From assembly GCF_009676955.1 (NCBI RefSeq), contig NZ_CP045696.1, positions 2,499,001 through 2,563,000 on the forward strand: 64,000 nucleotides of DNA. Reading direction: 5' to 3'. Positions 29,220 through 38,833 of this stretch are shown here, one piece after another. This DNA is from Sodaliphilus pleomorphus (GTDB lineage Bacteria > Bacteroidota > Bacteroidia > Bacteroidales > Muribaculaceae). The notes beneath the pieces were generated by a model that saw nothing but the letters and a program-made list of their open reading frames with translations, was not told the DNA's origin and ran no database searches. Position 1 is the stretch's first letter. Each line of letters opens with the position of its first letter. A program made the translations under genes and the position numbers.

Positions 29220-31460
29220 CTACTGCTTGCTGCTGAGCACGATGTTGACCAGTGCGGTGACATCGCTCACGTCGATGTCGCCGTCGGTGTTGATGTCGCA
29301 CACGGCATCGTCATAGCTGGCCAGACCCAGCACTTTGTTGATGAGCGAGGTGACGTCGCTCACGTCGACAGTGCCGTCGGCATTTACATCGCCCTCAAGT
29401 GTGTCGTCGTCCCCGTGGCTTTCATATTTCACGGTCACGTTGTCGACATAGCTGTAGCTCGATGAGCTGCCGCTGAACAAGGAAATCTTCAGCAGCACGG
29501 GCTCGGTTGTGCCAATCTGGAACTCGCCCTCGCTTGCCGACTGGGCGTTGACGCGCAGATAGGTGGTGCCCGAGTAGGTCTTGGCATTGGTCCATGTGGT
29601 GCCGCCGTTGGTCGAGTAGTAGCACCGCACCACAGCTGCACTGCTGGTGGGATTGTAGTAGTTGAAGCTCATGGTGTTTACCGCCTCGTTCACTGCCACG
29701 GTAGTGTGGATGTCGCCGCCCTTGAGCAGGCCGGCAGCCTTGGTGCCGTCGCACCAGCCGGCCTCGGGCTCGGCCACGATGGCCTTGGTGAAGTCCCACT
29801 TTGAGAATGTGCCTTGCATGCCTGTGGCGTCGGCTGTGGTGAGTGGCATGGTCTCAAAGGTCTCGACATAGGCCGAGATGGGGTCTCTCACCGCATTGAA
29901 GGTCATGTAGCCGTTGCCGGTCTTAATGTTTTTGAGTGTCCACTCTGTCTTGAGCCCGGTCCACGAGTTGATGTGGGGCTTGCTGGTTGCGTTCACCAGC
30001 GAGTCGACACCGGCCGAGCCAGGGAAGGGGTCCCACTTGCCGTCGACGGCCAGTGTGTAGCTCTTGACACCGCTGGTGACAATGGTGTCGTGCTCGGCTG
30101 CGCGCACGAGTTCAAAATAGTTGTGGTCGGGGTTGTTGTTCACCTTGTTGCTCGTCCAGGCAGTGGCGCTGGTCGAGTCGACGCGCCACACCAGCAGGCC
30201 GTTGCCAGGCAGGGCAGCGTCCCAACGTGTGGCTTGGCGGTTCTCGATGAGAAAATACTCGTCGGTCAGCTGCGAGTTGATGCGGTAGCCGGCATTTGAC
30301 TCCTGCAAGGGGTATACTTTGCGCACCCCGCGGCTTTCTACCACTTGGGGCGTGCTCCATCCCAGCGCCCAGCGCTCGTAGAGGTTGTAGCCGGCGGGCG
30401 TGCGGCTCTCGCCGTTGTAGGAGCCTGATGCCATGAGATCCCAGTGGTTGGGATGCGAGCTGTAGCCGCTGGTGGCATAGTCCACGTCGTAGTGGTCGTC
30501 GAGTCCCAGCACGTGGCTGAACTCGTGGCAAATGGTGCCTATGCCGTCAAGCTGCTTTTGGTTTTCCAGCCCGTATAGCTCGGTAGAGCAGGCGTAGCGC
30601 CCAAAGCTCACCCCGTCGAGCCGCAGGCCCGAGAAGGTGCTGGCATGGGGCCACAGGTACCTGCTGTTGTTGCCCGCATGGCTGCCGCCCCCCGAGACGA
30701 TGAAATACACCATGTCGACCACGCCGTCGCCGTTGGTGTCATACTTGCTGTAGTCGACCGTGCTGTCGACTTGCTTGAGCGCGGCGGTGAAGATGCTGCT
30801 GGCATAGTTGGCTTGCTGCGGCGAGGTTTGGGCATAGTCTACAACTACAGGGCCCACCACGTCGAAGTAGGGAGCAAAGTTGCCCTTGGAGTTCTCGTTG
30901 AAGTAGTCGTGCACGCTGCCGGTGCAGTCGACCTGCTTGCTGTGTATCGAGTCGTAGTAGCCAGTATAGCCGTCGCCGTTTATCATGTTGTTAAACAGTT
31001 CTCGTGTGTTGCTGTAGAGAAAAGGGCGGTCTTTGAACTGCACCAGCACCACGAGGCCGTGAAACTTGCTTATGTCCCACGTGCTCAACTTGTGCCGTGG
31101 GGCCTTGCGGCTGGCTATGGCCGCCTCGATGCTGCCTGTGGCGGGCAGTGCCGTCTTGCCCACACTGCGCAGGTATTCCTTGTCGCTGGCTGTGCGGCTT
31201 CCAGCGTCGTGGGCCACGATGCCGGTGGGCTTTATCTCGTTGTTTTCGATTTTGGCATACACCACACAGCCTTCCTGGTTCCAGGTCACTGTGTAGCCGT
31301 CGGTTGTAGTGGCGTAGTTGAAGTTCTCATCGCCGTGCATGACGATGGTCACGCTCGACCCGTCGGGCTGGGTGATAGTCTGCGGGTAGGGAAATGCAGG
31401 GATGGCTCGGGCCGTGAGCACGCTCACTGCCAAGAGCAGTAATGTGAACAGTTTTTTCAT
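29220..31460 (-). CDS. Secreted M6-family metalloprotease with C-terminal dockerin
   Basis: 746 residues with a signal peptide (MKKLFTLLLLAVSVLTARA). M6 peptidases (immune inhibitor A-like) are zinc enzymes that cleave host or matrix proteins. The zinc motif is GTICHEFSHVLGLDDHYD at about residues 309-326, with the Met-turn-like WDLMASGSYNG after it. Then comes a jelly-roll-like region and a dockerin type I pair, GDVNADGTVDVSDVTSLI and CDINTDGDIDVSDVTALV (residues about 690-746), the calcium-loop repeats that bind cohesins. No type IX tail follows; the dockerin is the C-terminus. Confidence 0.9.
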   Translation of the reverse strand: MKKLFTLLLLAVSVLTARAIPAFPYPQTITQPDGSSVTIVMHGDENFNYATTTDGYTVTWNQEGCVVYAKIENNEIKPTGIVAHDAGSRTASDKEYLRSVGKTALPATGSIEAAIASRKAPRHKLSTWDISKFHGLVVLVQFKDRPFLYSNTRELFNNMINGDGYTGYYDSIHSKQVDCTGSVHDYFNENSKGNFAPYFDVVGPVVVDYAQTSPQQANYASSIFTAALKQVDSTVDYSKYDTNGDGVVDMVYFIVSGGGSHAGNNSRYLWPHASTFSGLRLDGVSFGRYACSTELYGLENQKQLDGIGTICHEFSHVLGLDDHYDVDYATSGYSSHPNHWDLMASGSYNGESRTPAGYNLYERWALGWSTPQVVESRGVRKVYPLQESNAGYRINSQLTDEYFLIENRQATRWDAALPGNGLLVWRVDSTSATAWTSNKVNNNPDHNYFELVRAAEHDTIVTSGVKSYTLAVDGKWDPFPGSAGVDSLVNATSKPHINSWTGLKTEWTLKNIKTGNGYMTFNAVRDPISAYVETFETMPLTTADATGMQGTFSKWDFTKAIVAEPEAGWCDGTKAAGLLKGGDIHTTVAVNEAVNTMSFNYYNPTSSAAVVRCYYSTNGGTTWTNAKTYSGTTYLRVNAQSASEGEFQIGTTEPVLLKISLFSGSSSSYSYVDNVTVKYESHGDDDTLEGDVNADGTVDVSDVTSLINKVLGLASYDDAVCDINTDGDIDVSDVTALVNIVLSSKQ

Positions 31461-31552
31461 TTATTGTTGAACTTGATTTGAAGTTGTTATAATTCGATCG
31501 AAATGTGCATGTAGTTGAGTGAGATTGGTTTTCAATCTTCGCTATATGGTTA

Positions 31553-31584
31553 CAAATTTAAATGTTTTTGTTTTCATTGGCAAG
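31553..31584 (-). promoter_or_regulatory. Promoter of the M6 protease gene
   Basis: Minus strand -33 CTTG (31581-31584), 20 bases, -7 TAAATTTG (31553-31560). The leader of about 85 bases before ATG 31460 holds no ORF. Confidence 0.55.
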
Positions 31585-31597
31585 ATTTGCCGCGTTT

Positions 31598-31639
31598 AAA
31601 AAAATAAAAAAGCCAAGCAAAACCGAGTTGCCTGGCTTG
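31598..31639 (-). terminator. Terminator after the zinc-ribbon gene
   Basis: Minus strand AAGCCAGGCAA / TTGCTTGGCTT (31610-31620 and 31629-31639, one bulged base) followed by T-rich sequence. About 120 bases after the stop at 31758. Confidence 0.75.
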
Positions 31640-31757
31640 ATGTCATAGTAAAATGGTTTGTAGCAATAGCCCTTTTTTCTCCCTCCCCTGTGAGTGTGTG
31701 AGCTCGACTAAGTGCTGGAAACCAACGGCCTCTTGTCGTGATTGTGGCCGGTTTTCG

Positions 31758-32537
31758 TTAGTCTTTGTTCTGTGCCTCCGAGTCGGTCACGCCTGCAAGC
31801 TCGGGATCGATGAGGATGCGGCCGCAATACTCGCACACGATGATTTTCTTGTGCATCTTTATCTCCATTTGGCGTTGTGCCGGGATGCGGTTGAAGCAAC
31901 CGCCGCAAGCGTTGCGCTGCACATAGACCACGCCCAGACCGTTGCGGGCATTCTTGCGTATGCGCTTGAAGGCTTGGAGCAGGCGGTCGTCGTCAAACTT
32001 GTCTTCCAGTTTCTTGGCCTTTACGCGCAGTTTTTCTTCCTGGTCCTTGGTCTCCGACACGATTTCCTCGAGCTCGCTCTTTTTCTCGCCCAGCACGTGC
32101 TCGGCGTCTTCAAGCTGTGCCTGGCTGTCGTTGGCCTCGAGGCCTATGGCGTCGATTTGGCGTCCAGCCTCGTTTATCTTCTTCTCGGCAAGTTCGATGT
32201 TGAGCTGCTGGTACTCGATTTCCTTGGTCAAGTAGTCATACTCGCGGTTGTTGCGCACGTTGTCCTGGTCCTTGGTGTATTTGTCGATCATGGCTGCGGC
32301 CTGGTCGATGGTCTTGTGCTGCTGCTCAATATCGGCCTGGAGCTCGGCAACCTGGTCGTCGCAGTTCTTGAGACGGGTCTGGAGACCTTCGATTTCGTCT
32401 TCCAGGTCTTGGACTTCGAGAGGAAGCTCGCCGCGCAGGGTCTTGATGCGGTCAACCTCTGAAAGGAGTTTTTGGAGTTGGTAGAGCGTTTTCAAGCGCT
32501 CTTCTACAGTGAGTTCTGTTTCTTTAGATGTAGCCAT
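31758..32537 (-). CDS. C4-type zinc-ribbon coiled-coil protein
   Basis: 259 residues. About 180 residues of coiled coil (LEDEIEGLQTRLKNCDDQVA and on), then a C-terminal zinc ribbon with CGGC at about 203 and CEYC at about 231 (NACGGCFNRIPAQ ... IIVCEYCGRILIDPELA), the layout of the widespread zf-RING_7/DUF164 family. Function is poorly known; the family is thought to bind nucleic acids. Follows the Nif3-like gene by four bases, a pairing conserved in many Bacteroidetes. Confidence 0.88.
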   Translation of the reverse strand: MATSKETELTVEERLKTLYQLQKLLSEVDRIKTLRGELPLEVQDLEDEIEGLQTRLKNCDDQVAELQADIEQQHKTIDQAAAMIDKYTKDQDNVRNNREYDYLTKEIEYQQLNIELAEKKINEAGRQIDAIGLEANDSQAQLEDAEHVLGEKKSELEEIVSETKDQEEKLRVKAKKLEDKFDDDRLLQAFKRIRKNARNGLGVVYVQRNACGGCFNRIPAQRQMEIKMHKKIIVCEYCGRILIDPELAGVTDSEAQNKD

Positions 32538-32541
32538 ACAC

Positions 32542-33633
32542 TTACAAATATTTTACTTGATTTTTTTCATTGCTTGCAAAAGCAACTGCAAAGTTAGGAA
32601 TTTTTTGCCGAATTATATCCAAAAAAATCTCTTTTGTATAGTGCTCGCTTTCATAATGCCCTATGTCGGCCAGAATGATGCTGTCCTCGTTGCCCATAAA
32701 CTCGTGGTATTTCAAGTCGCCGGTGATGTACACCTGCGCGTGCCTGGCCAGGGCGAGGCTGGTGAACTCGGCCCCGGCGCCGCCGCACATGGCGATGCGG
32801 CTCACCGTCTTGTCGGTGTCGCCGCTGTAGCGCAAGGCTTCAACCTCGAAGGCTTGTTTCACACGCTCGAGAAAGTCGAGTGCAGGCTGGGGCTCGATGT
32901 CGCCTATCACGCCCAGGCCGCTGTAGCGGTCGACGTTGTCGAGAGGGATGATGTCGAAGGCGGGTTCCTCGTAGGGGTGTGCCTTGAGCATGGCGGTCAC
33001 CACCTTTCCCATGAGAGGCTTGTGCACCAGCACCTCGACACGCGTCTCGGGTTCGGTGTGATGCTCGCCCACTGTGCCGGCAAAGGGGGTGGCACCCTCA
33101 AGAGCGCGGTAGCGGCCTTGCCCCTCGAGCCTGTAGCTGCACGAGTCGTAGTCGCCCAGGCGGCCGGCCCCGGCCGTGAACATGGCTTGCTCTACCCTGG
33201 AGGCCTGTGCCGTGGGTACATAGGTCACGAGCTTCTCGAGCAGGCCTTGCCGCGGGCTGAGTATTTCCACATTTTTCAACCCCAGTTTCTGTGCCATCTT
33301 GAAGCTCACGCCGCCCCGCGCGCTGTCGATGTTGGTGTGGGCGCAATAGATGGTGATGTCGTGCTTTATGGCCTTGGCGATGATTCGCTCGATGTAGTTG
33401 CGCCCGGCTATCTTCTTGATGCCGTGAAAGATGAGCGGGTGGTGCGAGATGACGAGGTTGAAGCCTCGGGCGATGGCCTCGTCGACTATGGGCTCGCGCA
33501 CGTCGGTGCACAGCAGCACACCGGTGATTTCCTGCTCGGGGTTGCCCACTTGCATGCCGGCGTTGTCATAGTCTTCTTGCAGGTAGAGTGGGGCGTAGGC
33601 CTCGATGGCGCTGGTGATTTCTTTTACTTTCAT
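32542..33633 (-). CDS. Nif3-like dinuclear metal-centre protein
   Basis: 363 residues from ATG 33633; the frame is open to 33759 but MKVKEITSAIEAYAPLYLQE is the family start. Metal ligands: VISHHPLIFHG, AHTNIDSARGG and GHYESEHYTKE, the conserved His/Asp/Glu set of the NIF3/DUF34 family. A PII-like insertion (about residues 120-220, VTYVPTAQASRVEQAMFTAG) is present, as in the longer family members. Often annotated GTP cyclohydrolase I type 2, but the true reaction is unsettled. Confidence 0.92.
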   Translation of the reverse strand: MKVKEITSAIEAYAPLYLQEDYDNAGMQVGNPEQEITGVLLCTDVREPIVDEAIARGFNLVISHHPLIFHGIKKIAGRNYIERIIAKAIKHDITIYCAHTNIDSARGGVSFKMAQKLGLKNVEILSPRQGLLEKLVTYVPTAQASRVEQAMFTAGAGRLGDYDSCSYRLEGQGRYRALEGATPFAGTVGEHHTEPETRVEVLVHKPLMGKVVTAMLKAHPYEEPAFDIIPLDNVDRYSGLGVIGDIEPQPALDFLERVKQAFEVEALRYSGDTDKTVSRIAMCGGAGAEFTSLALARHAQVYITGDLKYHEFMGNEDSIILADIGHYESEHYTKEIFLDIIRQKIPNFAVAFASNEKNQVKYL

Positions 33634-33672
33634 AGTTTTGCGTTTATCTGCGTTTGTTTTTTTTTCTTTTTC

Positions 33673-33714
33673 TGAAAAGCAACCCGCAAGGTAGCCTGTG
33701 TGCCTCGCGGGTTG
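33673..33714 (-). terminator. Terminator after the FKBP gene
   Basis: CAACCCGC...GCGGGTTG (33680-33687, 33707-33714) with an inner AGG/CCT extension and TTTT following on the minus strand, about 70 bases after the FKBP stop. Confidence 0.78.
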
Positions 33715-33786
33715 TTGTGTGTGTGTTGTGTGTGAAAATGAAAATAGGGGAGAGGGCACGCTGTGTGTGGTTTTTCCCCCTATGGC

Positions 33787-34359
33787 TCAGTTGCTGCTTG
33801 CCTTGCCCGTCTCATAGGCAGGTATGCCCACCAGCTTCATGTCGAAGACGAGCGTGCTGCCAGCCTTTATCAGGTCGTAGTCGGTCGAGCCGTAGCCCTG
33901 GCTGTAGGGCACCACCACGCGGCAGCTGTCGCCTATGTGCATGCGGGTGAGCGCTATGGGCCAACCCATGATCACGCCTGTGTTGATGCGGGTGCGAAAC
34001 ACGCTGTCGGCCGGACTGGTGCGCGTGTAGGACGAGTCGACTGCTGTGCCGTCGTAGAGCGTGAGCTTGTACTTCACGTCGACAATCGACGTGTAGAGCG
34101 GCTTGAGGTTGCCGGCTGTGGCAGCCGTGTCGTTGAACCAGTGCATGAGCACTTGGGCCGTCGGGTCCCAAGCGGCGGTCACCACCTTGTAGTAGTCGGT
34201 GCCGTCGGCATTCTTGAGGCTGGCCTGGGCCTTGAAGAAGTTGGTGTTGGCCTCCAGGTAGTCCTTGTCGATGTCGCCTGTGTTGTCTGAGTCCAAGCAC
34301 GATGTCATGATCCCTGCAACGAGGAAACACAGCATCAATATCATGGGGAATTTTTTCAT
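33787..34359 (-). CDS. FKBP-type peptidyl-prolyl isomerase lipoprotein
   Basis: 190 residues. Lipoprotein signal with the cysteine in GIMTSCLDSDN. The C-terminal FKBP fold shows YDGTAVDSSYTR, GWPIALTRMHIGDSCRVVVP, YSQGYGS and a final GSTLVFDMKLVGI strand: the main features of the FK506-binding fold (G.DS..... P....Y). It likely assists protein folding on the outer membrane side. Sits 39 bases after glyS, so probably co-transcribed. Confidence 0.9.
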   Translation of the reverse strand: MKKFPMILMLCFLVAGIMTSCLDSDNTGDIDKDYLEANTNFFKAQASLKNADGTDYYKVVTAAWDPTAQVLMHWFNDTAATAGNLKPLYTSIVDVKYKLTLYDGTAVDSSYTRTSPADSVFRTRINTGVIMGWPIALTRMHIGDSCRVVVPYSQGYGSTDYDLIKAGSTLVFDMKLVGIPAYETGKASSN

Positions 34360-34398
34360 TCTATATGCCTGTTTTTTTGAAAATAATGTCGATTGAAA

Positions 34399-35943
34399 TC
34401 ACACCAGCTTGCGCAGCAACGCGTTCATGTCGCAAGCCTCGCTTATGATGCCGGGCAGGCGGTCGATGGCCACGCGCTCCTGGCTCATGGTGTCGCGGTC
34501 GCGCAGGGTCACGGTGTTGTCTTCGAGCGTCTGGCCGTCGACGGTGATGCAGTAGGGCGTGCCTATGGCATCCTGGCGGCGGTAGCGCTTGCCCACCGAG
34601 TCCTTCTCGTCGTAGCGGCAATTGAAGTCGAAGCGCAGCACGTCCATGATTTCCTGTGCCTTCTCGGGAAGCCCGTCTTTCTTCACCAGCGGCAGCACAG
34701 CGCACTTCACCGGTGCCAGCTGCTTGGGCAGGTGCAGCACCACGCGGGTCTCGCCGTTGTCGAGCGTCTGCTCGTCGTAGCTCGAGCAGAACACCGAGAG
34801 GAACATGCGGTCGACGCCTATCGAGGTCTCGATGTCGTAGGGGGTGTAGCTCTTGCCCAGCTCTGGGTCGAAGTATTGTATCTTCTTGCCCGAGAATTTC
34901 TCGTGCTGCGACAGGTCAAAGTCGGTGCGGCTGTGTATGCCTTCCACCTCCTTGAAGCCGAAGGGCATGAGAAACTCGATGTCGGTGGCGGCGTTGGCAT
35001 AGTGGGCCAGTTTCTCGTGGTCGTGGAAGCGGTACTTCTCGTTGCCCATGCCCAGGGCCTGGTGCCACTTGAGGCGGGTCTTTTTCCAGTATTCAAACCA
35101 CTCCATCTCCTCGCCCGGGCGCACAAAGAATTGCATCTCCATCTGCTCAAACTCGCGCATGCGGAAGATGAACTGGCGGGCTACTATCTCGTTGCGGAAG
35201 GCCTTGCCTATCTGGGCAATGCCGAAGGGGATGCGCATGCGTCCCGTCTTCTGCACGTTCAGGAAGTTTACAAAGATGCCTTGTGCAGTCTCGGGGCGCA
35301 GGTAGATGTCCATCTGCGAGTCGCCCGTGCTGCCCATCTGCGTCTTGAACATGAGGTTGAACTGGCGCACGTCGGTCCAGTTCTTGGTGCCCGATATGGG
35401 GTCGACGATGCCCTCGTCGACGATGATCTGCTTGAGCTCCTTCAGGTCGTTGGCGTTCATGGCCACCTCATAGCGCTTGTGCAGGGCGTCGCGCTTCTGC
35501 ACGTGCTCGAGCACGCGAGGGTTGGTCTTGCGGTACAGGGCCTCGTCGAAGCTCTCGCCAAATCGCTTGGCAGCCTTGGCTACTTCCTTGTTGATTTTGT
35601 CGTCGTATTTTGCAATTTCGTCTTCAATGAGCACGTCGGCGCGGTAGCGCTTCTTGGAGTCGCGGTTGTCGATGAGCGGGTCGTTGAATGCGTCGACGTG
35701 GCCGCTGGCCTTCCATATCGTGGGGTGCATGAAGATGGCCGAGTCAAGGCCCACGATGTTCTCGTGCAGGCGGGTCATTGCCTCCCACCAGTAGCGCTTG
35801 ATGTTGTTTTTCATCTCCACGCCGTTTTGGCCGTAGTCGTACACGGCTCCCAGCCCGTCATAGATCTCGCTTGAGGGAAAAACGAACCCATACTCCTTGG
35901 CATGTGCCACAATCTTCTTGAAAACGTCTTCTTGTTTTGCCAT
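34399..35943 (-). CDS. glyS: Glycyl-tRNA synthetase (glyS-type, class II, single chain)
   Basis: 514 residues, the bacterial/eukaryal-like one-chain glycyl-tRNA synthetase that charges tRNA-Gly. Begins MAKQEDVFKKIVAHAKEYGF; motif near GLGAVYDYGQNGVEMKNN (residues about 30-50), the FRNEIVARQFIFRMREFEQM motif 2 with its Glu/Arg, and RMFLSVFCSSYDEQ (motif 3 region). C-terminal anticodon-binding domain: QLAPVKCAVLPLVKKDGLPE. A canonical promoter precedes it. Confidence 0.95.
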   Translation of the reverse strand: MAKQEDVFKKIVAHAKEYGFVFPSSEIYDGLGAVYDYGQNGVEMKNNIKRYWWEAMTRLHENIVGLDSAIFMHPTIWKASGHVDAFNDPLIDNRDSKKRYRADVLIEDEIAKYDDKINKEVAKAAKRFGESFDEALYRKTNPRVLEHVQKRDALHKRYEVAMNANDLKELKQIIVDEGIVDPISGTKNWTDVRQFNLMFKTQMGSTGDSQMDIYLRPETAQGIFVNFLNVQKTGRMRIPFGIAQIGKAFRNEIVARQFIFRMREFEQMEMQFFVRPGEEMEWFEYWKKTRLKWHQALGMGNEKYRFHDHEKLAHYANAATDIEFLMPFGFKEVEGIHSRTDFDLSQHEKFSGKKIQYFDPELGKSYTPYDIETSIGVDRMFLSVFCSSYDEQTLDNGETRVVLHLPKQLAPVKCAVLPLVKKDGLPEKAQEIMDVLRFDFNCRYDEKDSVGKRYRRQDAIGTPYCITVDGQTLEDNTVTLRDRDTMSQERVAIDRLPGIISEACDMNALLRKLV

Positions 35944-36007
35944 AATTACAGTAAAAAATTTTGTCTTGTTGCCGGCCTGGGTGACCGGTCTAATTTCAAT
36001 TATTTTA

Positions 36008-36038
36008 CAAAGTTAGTACAATTTGCCAAAATCGCAAA
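36008..36038 (-). promoter_or_regulatory. Promoter of glyS-FKBP
   Basis: Minus strand -33 TTTG (36035-36038), 19 bases, -7 TAACTTTG (36008-36015), about 60 bases before the glyS start. Exact fit to the Bacteroidales consensus. Confidence 0.78.
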
Positions 36039-36072
36039 ATTGCATTTCTTAATTGAACTTACATGCCCCCTT

Positions 36073-38604
36073 TCACTGTTGCTGCAAGTGCCGGGGCTTG
36101 TTGCTTCTCGCCACGGGCTTGTATTGCATGGGGTCGTCGGGCCAGGCATGCTTGGGATAGCGGCGGCGCAATTCTTTGCGCACCTCGTAGTAGGTGGTGT
36201 GCCAGAAACTGCGCAGGTCGCGGGTGAGCTGCACGGGCTTGAAGCCAGGGCTCAGCATCTCCATGAGCACGGGCACTTGCCCGTCGTCGACACAGGGGGT
36301 GTCGGTCATGCCGAAGCACTCTTGCAGTCGCACGCTGAGCACTGGCACGTCGGTGCCAGGCCGGTATCTCACTTTTATGTGCCGGCCCGACGCCACTCTT
36401 ATGCGCGACGGGGCAAGGCGCTCTACGGCCTGCTGCTGCTGGTAGGTCATGATGTTCCACAGCACTTCGGCAAGATTGATTTTTCGCAGCTGGGCAACGG
36501 TTGTTATCGCACGGCTGTTTTCGGTGAGATACAGTGGCAGCCATGTGTCGGCATTCTGCAGCAAGTGGCTGGTGGTGAGGTCGGGCAGCGACAGTTCGGC
36601 ATGCCACTTGGCGACAAGGGCTACTCTCAGTTGCAGGGTCTTCACCTCGTCGCTCCAGTCGAGCAGACTCAGCCCCTCACGGGCGACTGCCTTGCACACG
36701 ATGCGGGTGAGCTGGTCGTTGTCGGCAATATCGATGGGTTTAGACTGTATCACGAGCTGCCCCAGGCGTTGCTCGCGGCGGGCTACGATGCCGCCTTGAT
36801 GGGTAATCCACGTCACATTGTCGCACCACTGGGCGAGACTGTCAAGGTCGGCAATGTCGACAGGTGCTGCAAGATACACGTGGCCGTGCCCCTGGTTGCC
36901 TGCGTGCAGTGAGGCGATGGCCAGCCATTGGTAGCCTGTGAGCTGGTCGGCAGGGTCGAGTTGCACCGTGCCGCCGCTGGCCAGTTGATAGATGCCGTTG
37001 TTGCCCACGGCTTTGGCGACACGCTCGGGGTAGCCTGTGGCCACCAGCTGGCCTATGTCTTCTGCGCTTGGATAGGAGTTGTCGAGAGGCACGTGTGCCA
37101 TGCGGGCATATTCCTGTGCCACCATGGCTATGCGCCGCCATGGCCCCAAGCGCTTGTTGCGGCGGGCATCGCGCAGGCTTGTGACGCGCAGTAGCAGGCT
37201 GGCGCCGGCACTGGCTGTGGCGAGCACGTCTTTTTCCTCGAGTATAGCTGCGATGTCGCAGGCCAGTGCCTTGAGTTGCGGTTGGCCGCCGTGCAGCATC
37301 ATCCTGGCAATGCGGGGGTGGCAGGGCAGTGTAGCCATTCGGCGGCCCAGGGGAGTGATGTGTCCGCTGGCCGTGATGGCATGCAACAGTTGCAGCTGCC
37401 TGCTGGCCTTGATGACGTCGAGGTCGGCAGGCGGGGTGAGCCAGGGCAGTGTCTTGACGCTGGTCTCGCCCAGGGCGGCGATGTCGAGCACCACAGGCGT
37501 GAGGTCGGCATTCATGATTTCGGGCTGGCGTTGCTCGCTCATGCGCAGCTCGGTGGCCGCTGTCCACAGTTGGTAGCATGTGCCGGGCGCTACGCGACCC
37601 GCGCGTCCGGCGCGTTGCTTGGCCATGTCTTTGCTGGTGCGCACGGTCTCGAGATGGCTCAGTCCGCTGGCTGGGTCATACACCAGCTGGCGGTAGTAGC
37701 CGCTGTCGACTACTATGCGCACGCCTTCGATAGTAATCGAAGTCTCGGCAATGGGCGTGGCCAGCACTATCTTGCGGTGCCCCGGTGCCGACGGGGCGAT
37801 GGCCTCATATTGCTCTTGTGCACTGAGATTGCCATAGAGGGGGTACACGCGGGTCGGGCTCAGATTGTCGCCCAGGAGCTCGGCGCAGCGCATGATGTCG
37901 GCCTGTCCTGGCAAGAAGGCAAGGATGTCGCCCTCGTGCCGCCTGTGGGCCTGGCTCACGATGATGGCCACTGCTTCAGGTATCTGCTGTGGGGTGATGT
38001 CGACATTGGTTCTCACGGTCTCCACAGGATATATCTTGCCACTGCAGCTTATCGCTCTTGCTCCTATGGCTTGGCATATGGCCTGGGTGTCGATGGTTGC
38101 CGACATGACAACAATGTTGAGGTCGGGACGCAGGATGCTCTTCACGTGCTGGGCCAGGCAGAAGGCCAGGTCGGTCGACAGGCTGCGCTCGTGAAACTCG
38201 TCGAAGATCACGCAATTCACGCCCTCGAGTGTGGGGTCGCCGGCCATGCGGCGTGTGAGTATGCCCTCGGTTACAACCTCTATCCGGGTCTGTGCCGTAA
38301 TCTTCCGTTCAAATCTTATTTGGTAGCCCACGGTCTTGCCCACGGGTTCTCCCAGCATCTGGGCCATGCGCATGGCCACCTGCCGGGCAGCGATGCGCCG
38401 GGGTTCAAGCATGACGATGCGCCCCTGCGGCATGGCGTCGAGCATGGTGAGTGGCAGCAGTGTCGACTTGCCTGCGCCCGGCGGCGCCACGACTACTACT
38501 GCATGATGCTCATGCAAGGCCGCATTGAGCTGGGCGGCTATGGCGGCGGCAGGCAATGACCGGCCTAATGGCGGTATGTGGGGTGTTGTAGTGTCGATGC
38601 TCAT
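36073..38604 (-). CDS. hrpB: ATP-dependent RNA helicase HrpB
   Basis: 843 residues from ATG 38604 (the frame is open beyond, but the next candidate start is unlikely). DEAH helicase of the HrpB type: Walker A VVVVAPPGAGKSTLLPL, Ia-like MLEPRRIAARQVAMRMA, Walker B VIFDEFHER, SATID, then motif VI KQRAGRAGRV. The C-terminal extension (PGFKPVQLTRDLRSFW ... YYEVRKELRRRYPKHAWPDD) is the HrpB C-domain. Predicted RNA helicase of unknown specific substrate. Confidence 0.95.
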   Translation of the reverse strand: MSIDTTTPHIPPLGRSLPAAAIAAQLNAALHEHHAVVVVAPPGAGKSTLLPLTMLDAMPQGRIVMLEPRRIAARQVAMRMAQMLGEPVGKTVGYQIRFERKITAQTRIEVVTEGILTRRMAGDPTLEGVNCVIFDEFHERSLSTDLAFCLAQHVKSILRPDLNIVVMSATIDTQAICQAIGARAISCSGKIYPVETVRTNVDITPQQIPEAVAIIVSQAHRRHEGDILAFLPGQADIMRCAELLGDNLSPTRVYPLYGNLSAQEQYEAIAPSAPGHRKIVLATPIAETSITIEGVRIVVDSGYYRQLVYDPASGLSHLETVRTSKDMAKQRAGRAGRVAPGTCYQLWTAATELRMSEQRQPEIMNADLTPVVLDIAALGETSVKTLPWLTPPADLDVIKASRQLQLLHAITASGHITPLGRRMATLPCHPRIARMMLHGGQPQLKALACDIAAILEEKDVLATASAGASLLLRVTSLRDARRNKRLGPWRRIAMVAQEYARMAHVPLDNSYPSAEDIGQLVATGYPERVAKAVGNNGIYQLASGGTVQLDPADQLTGYQWLAIASLHAGNQGHGHVYLAAPVDIADLDSLAQWCDNVTWITHQGGIVARREQRLGQLVIQSKPIDIADNDQLTRIVCKAVAREGLSLLDWSDEVKTLQLRVALVAKWHAELSLPDLTTSHLLQNADTWLPLYLTENSRAITTVAQLRKINLAEVLWNIMTYQQQQAVERLAPSRIRVASGRHIKVRYRPGTDVPVLSVRLQECFGMTDTPCVDDGQVPVLMEMLSPGFKPVQLTRDLRSFWHTTYYEVRKELRRRYPKHAWPDDPMQYKPVARSNKPRHLQQQ

Positions 38605-38642
38605 CGGTATAATCTTGTGGCTACCTCCTGTGTGTGTGGGTG

Positions 38643-38650
38643 CAAAGGTA
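38643..38650 (-). promoter_or_regulatory. -7 element of hrpB
   Basis: TACCTTTG on the minus strand about 40 bases before ATG 38604; -33 match is weak. Confidence 0.45.
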
Positions 38651-38747
38651 GCGCGATTTTGTGAATTAATCATCCTCTTGCCCCTGTTCTTTTGCCCGCT
38701 GTGTCGCGTCATGCCCGCGGCTGCGGGCAGTTGTGCCCTGTGGAGCA

Positions 38748-38786
38748 ACAAAAAGGGGCTGCGCCGTAGTGCTATCGGCGCAGCCC
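38748..38786 (-). terminator. Terminator of the 2037-residue gene
   Basis: GGGGCTGCGCCG / CGGCGCAGCCCC (38754-38765, 38775-38786), perfect 12-bp stem with a 9-base loop, followed by TTTTTG on the minus strand. 48 bases after the stop at 38834. Confidence 0.93.
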
Positions 38787-38833
38787 CCAGGTTGCTGTGT
38801 TGACCGTGAGTCGCGTTGACCCAAGTCAAACTT

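Noticed and set aside
26194-31442. Long open frames on the opposite strand of the surface-protein genes
   Set aside because: GC-rich host genes leave long antisense frames. They lack signal peptides, domains and promoters, and the sense frames encode recognised domains.
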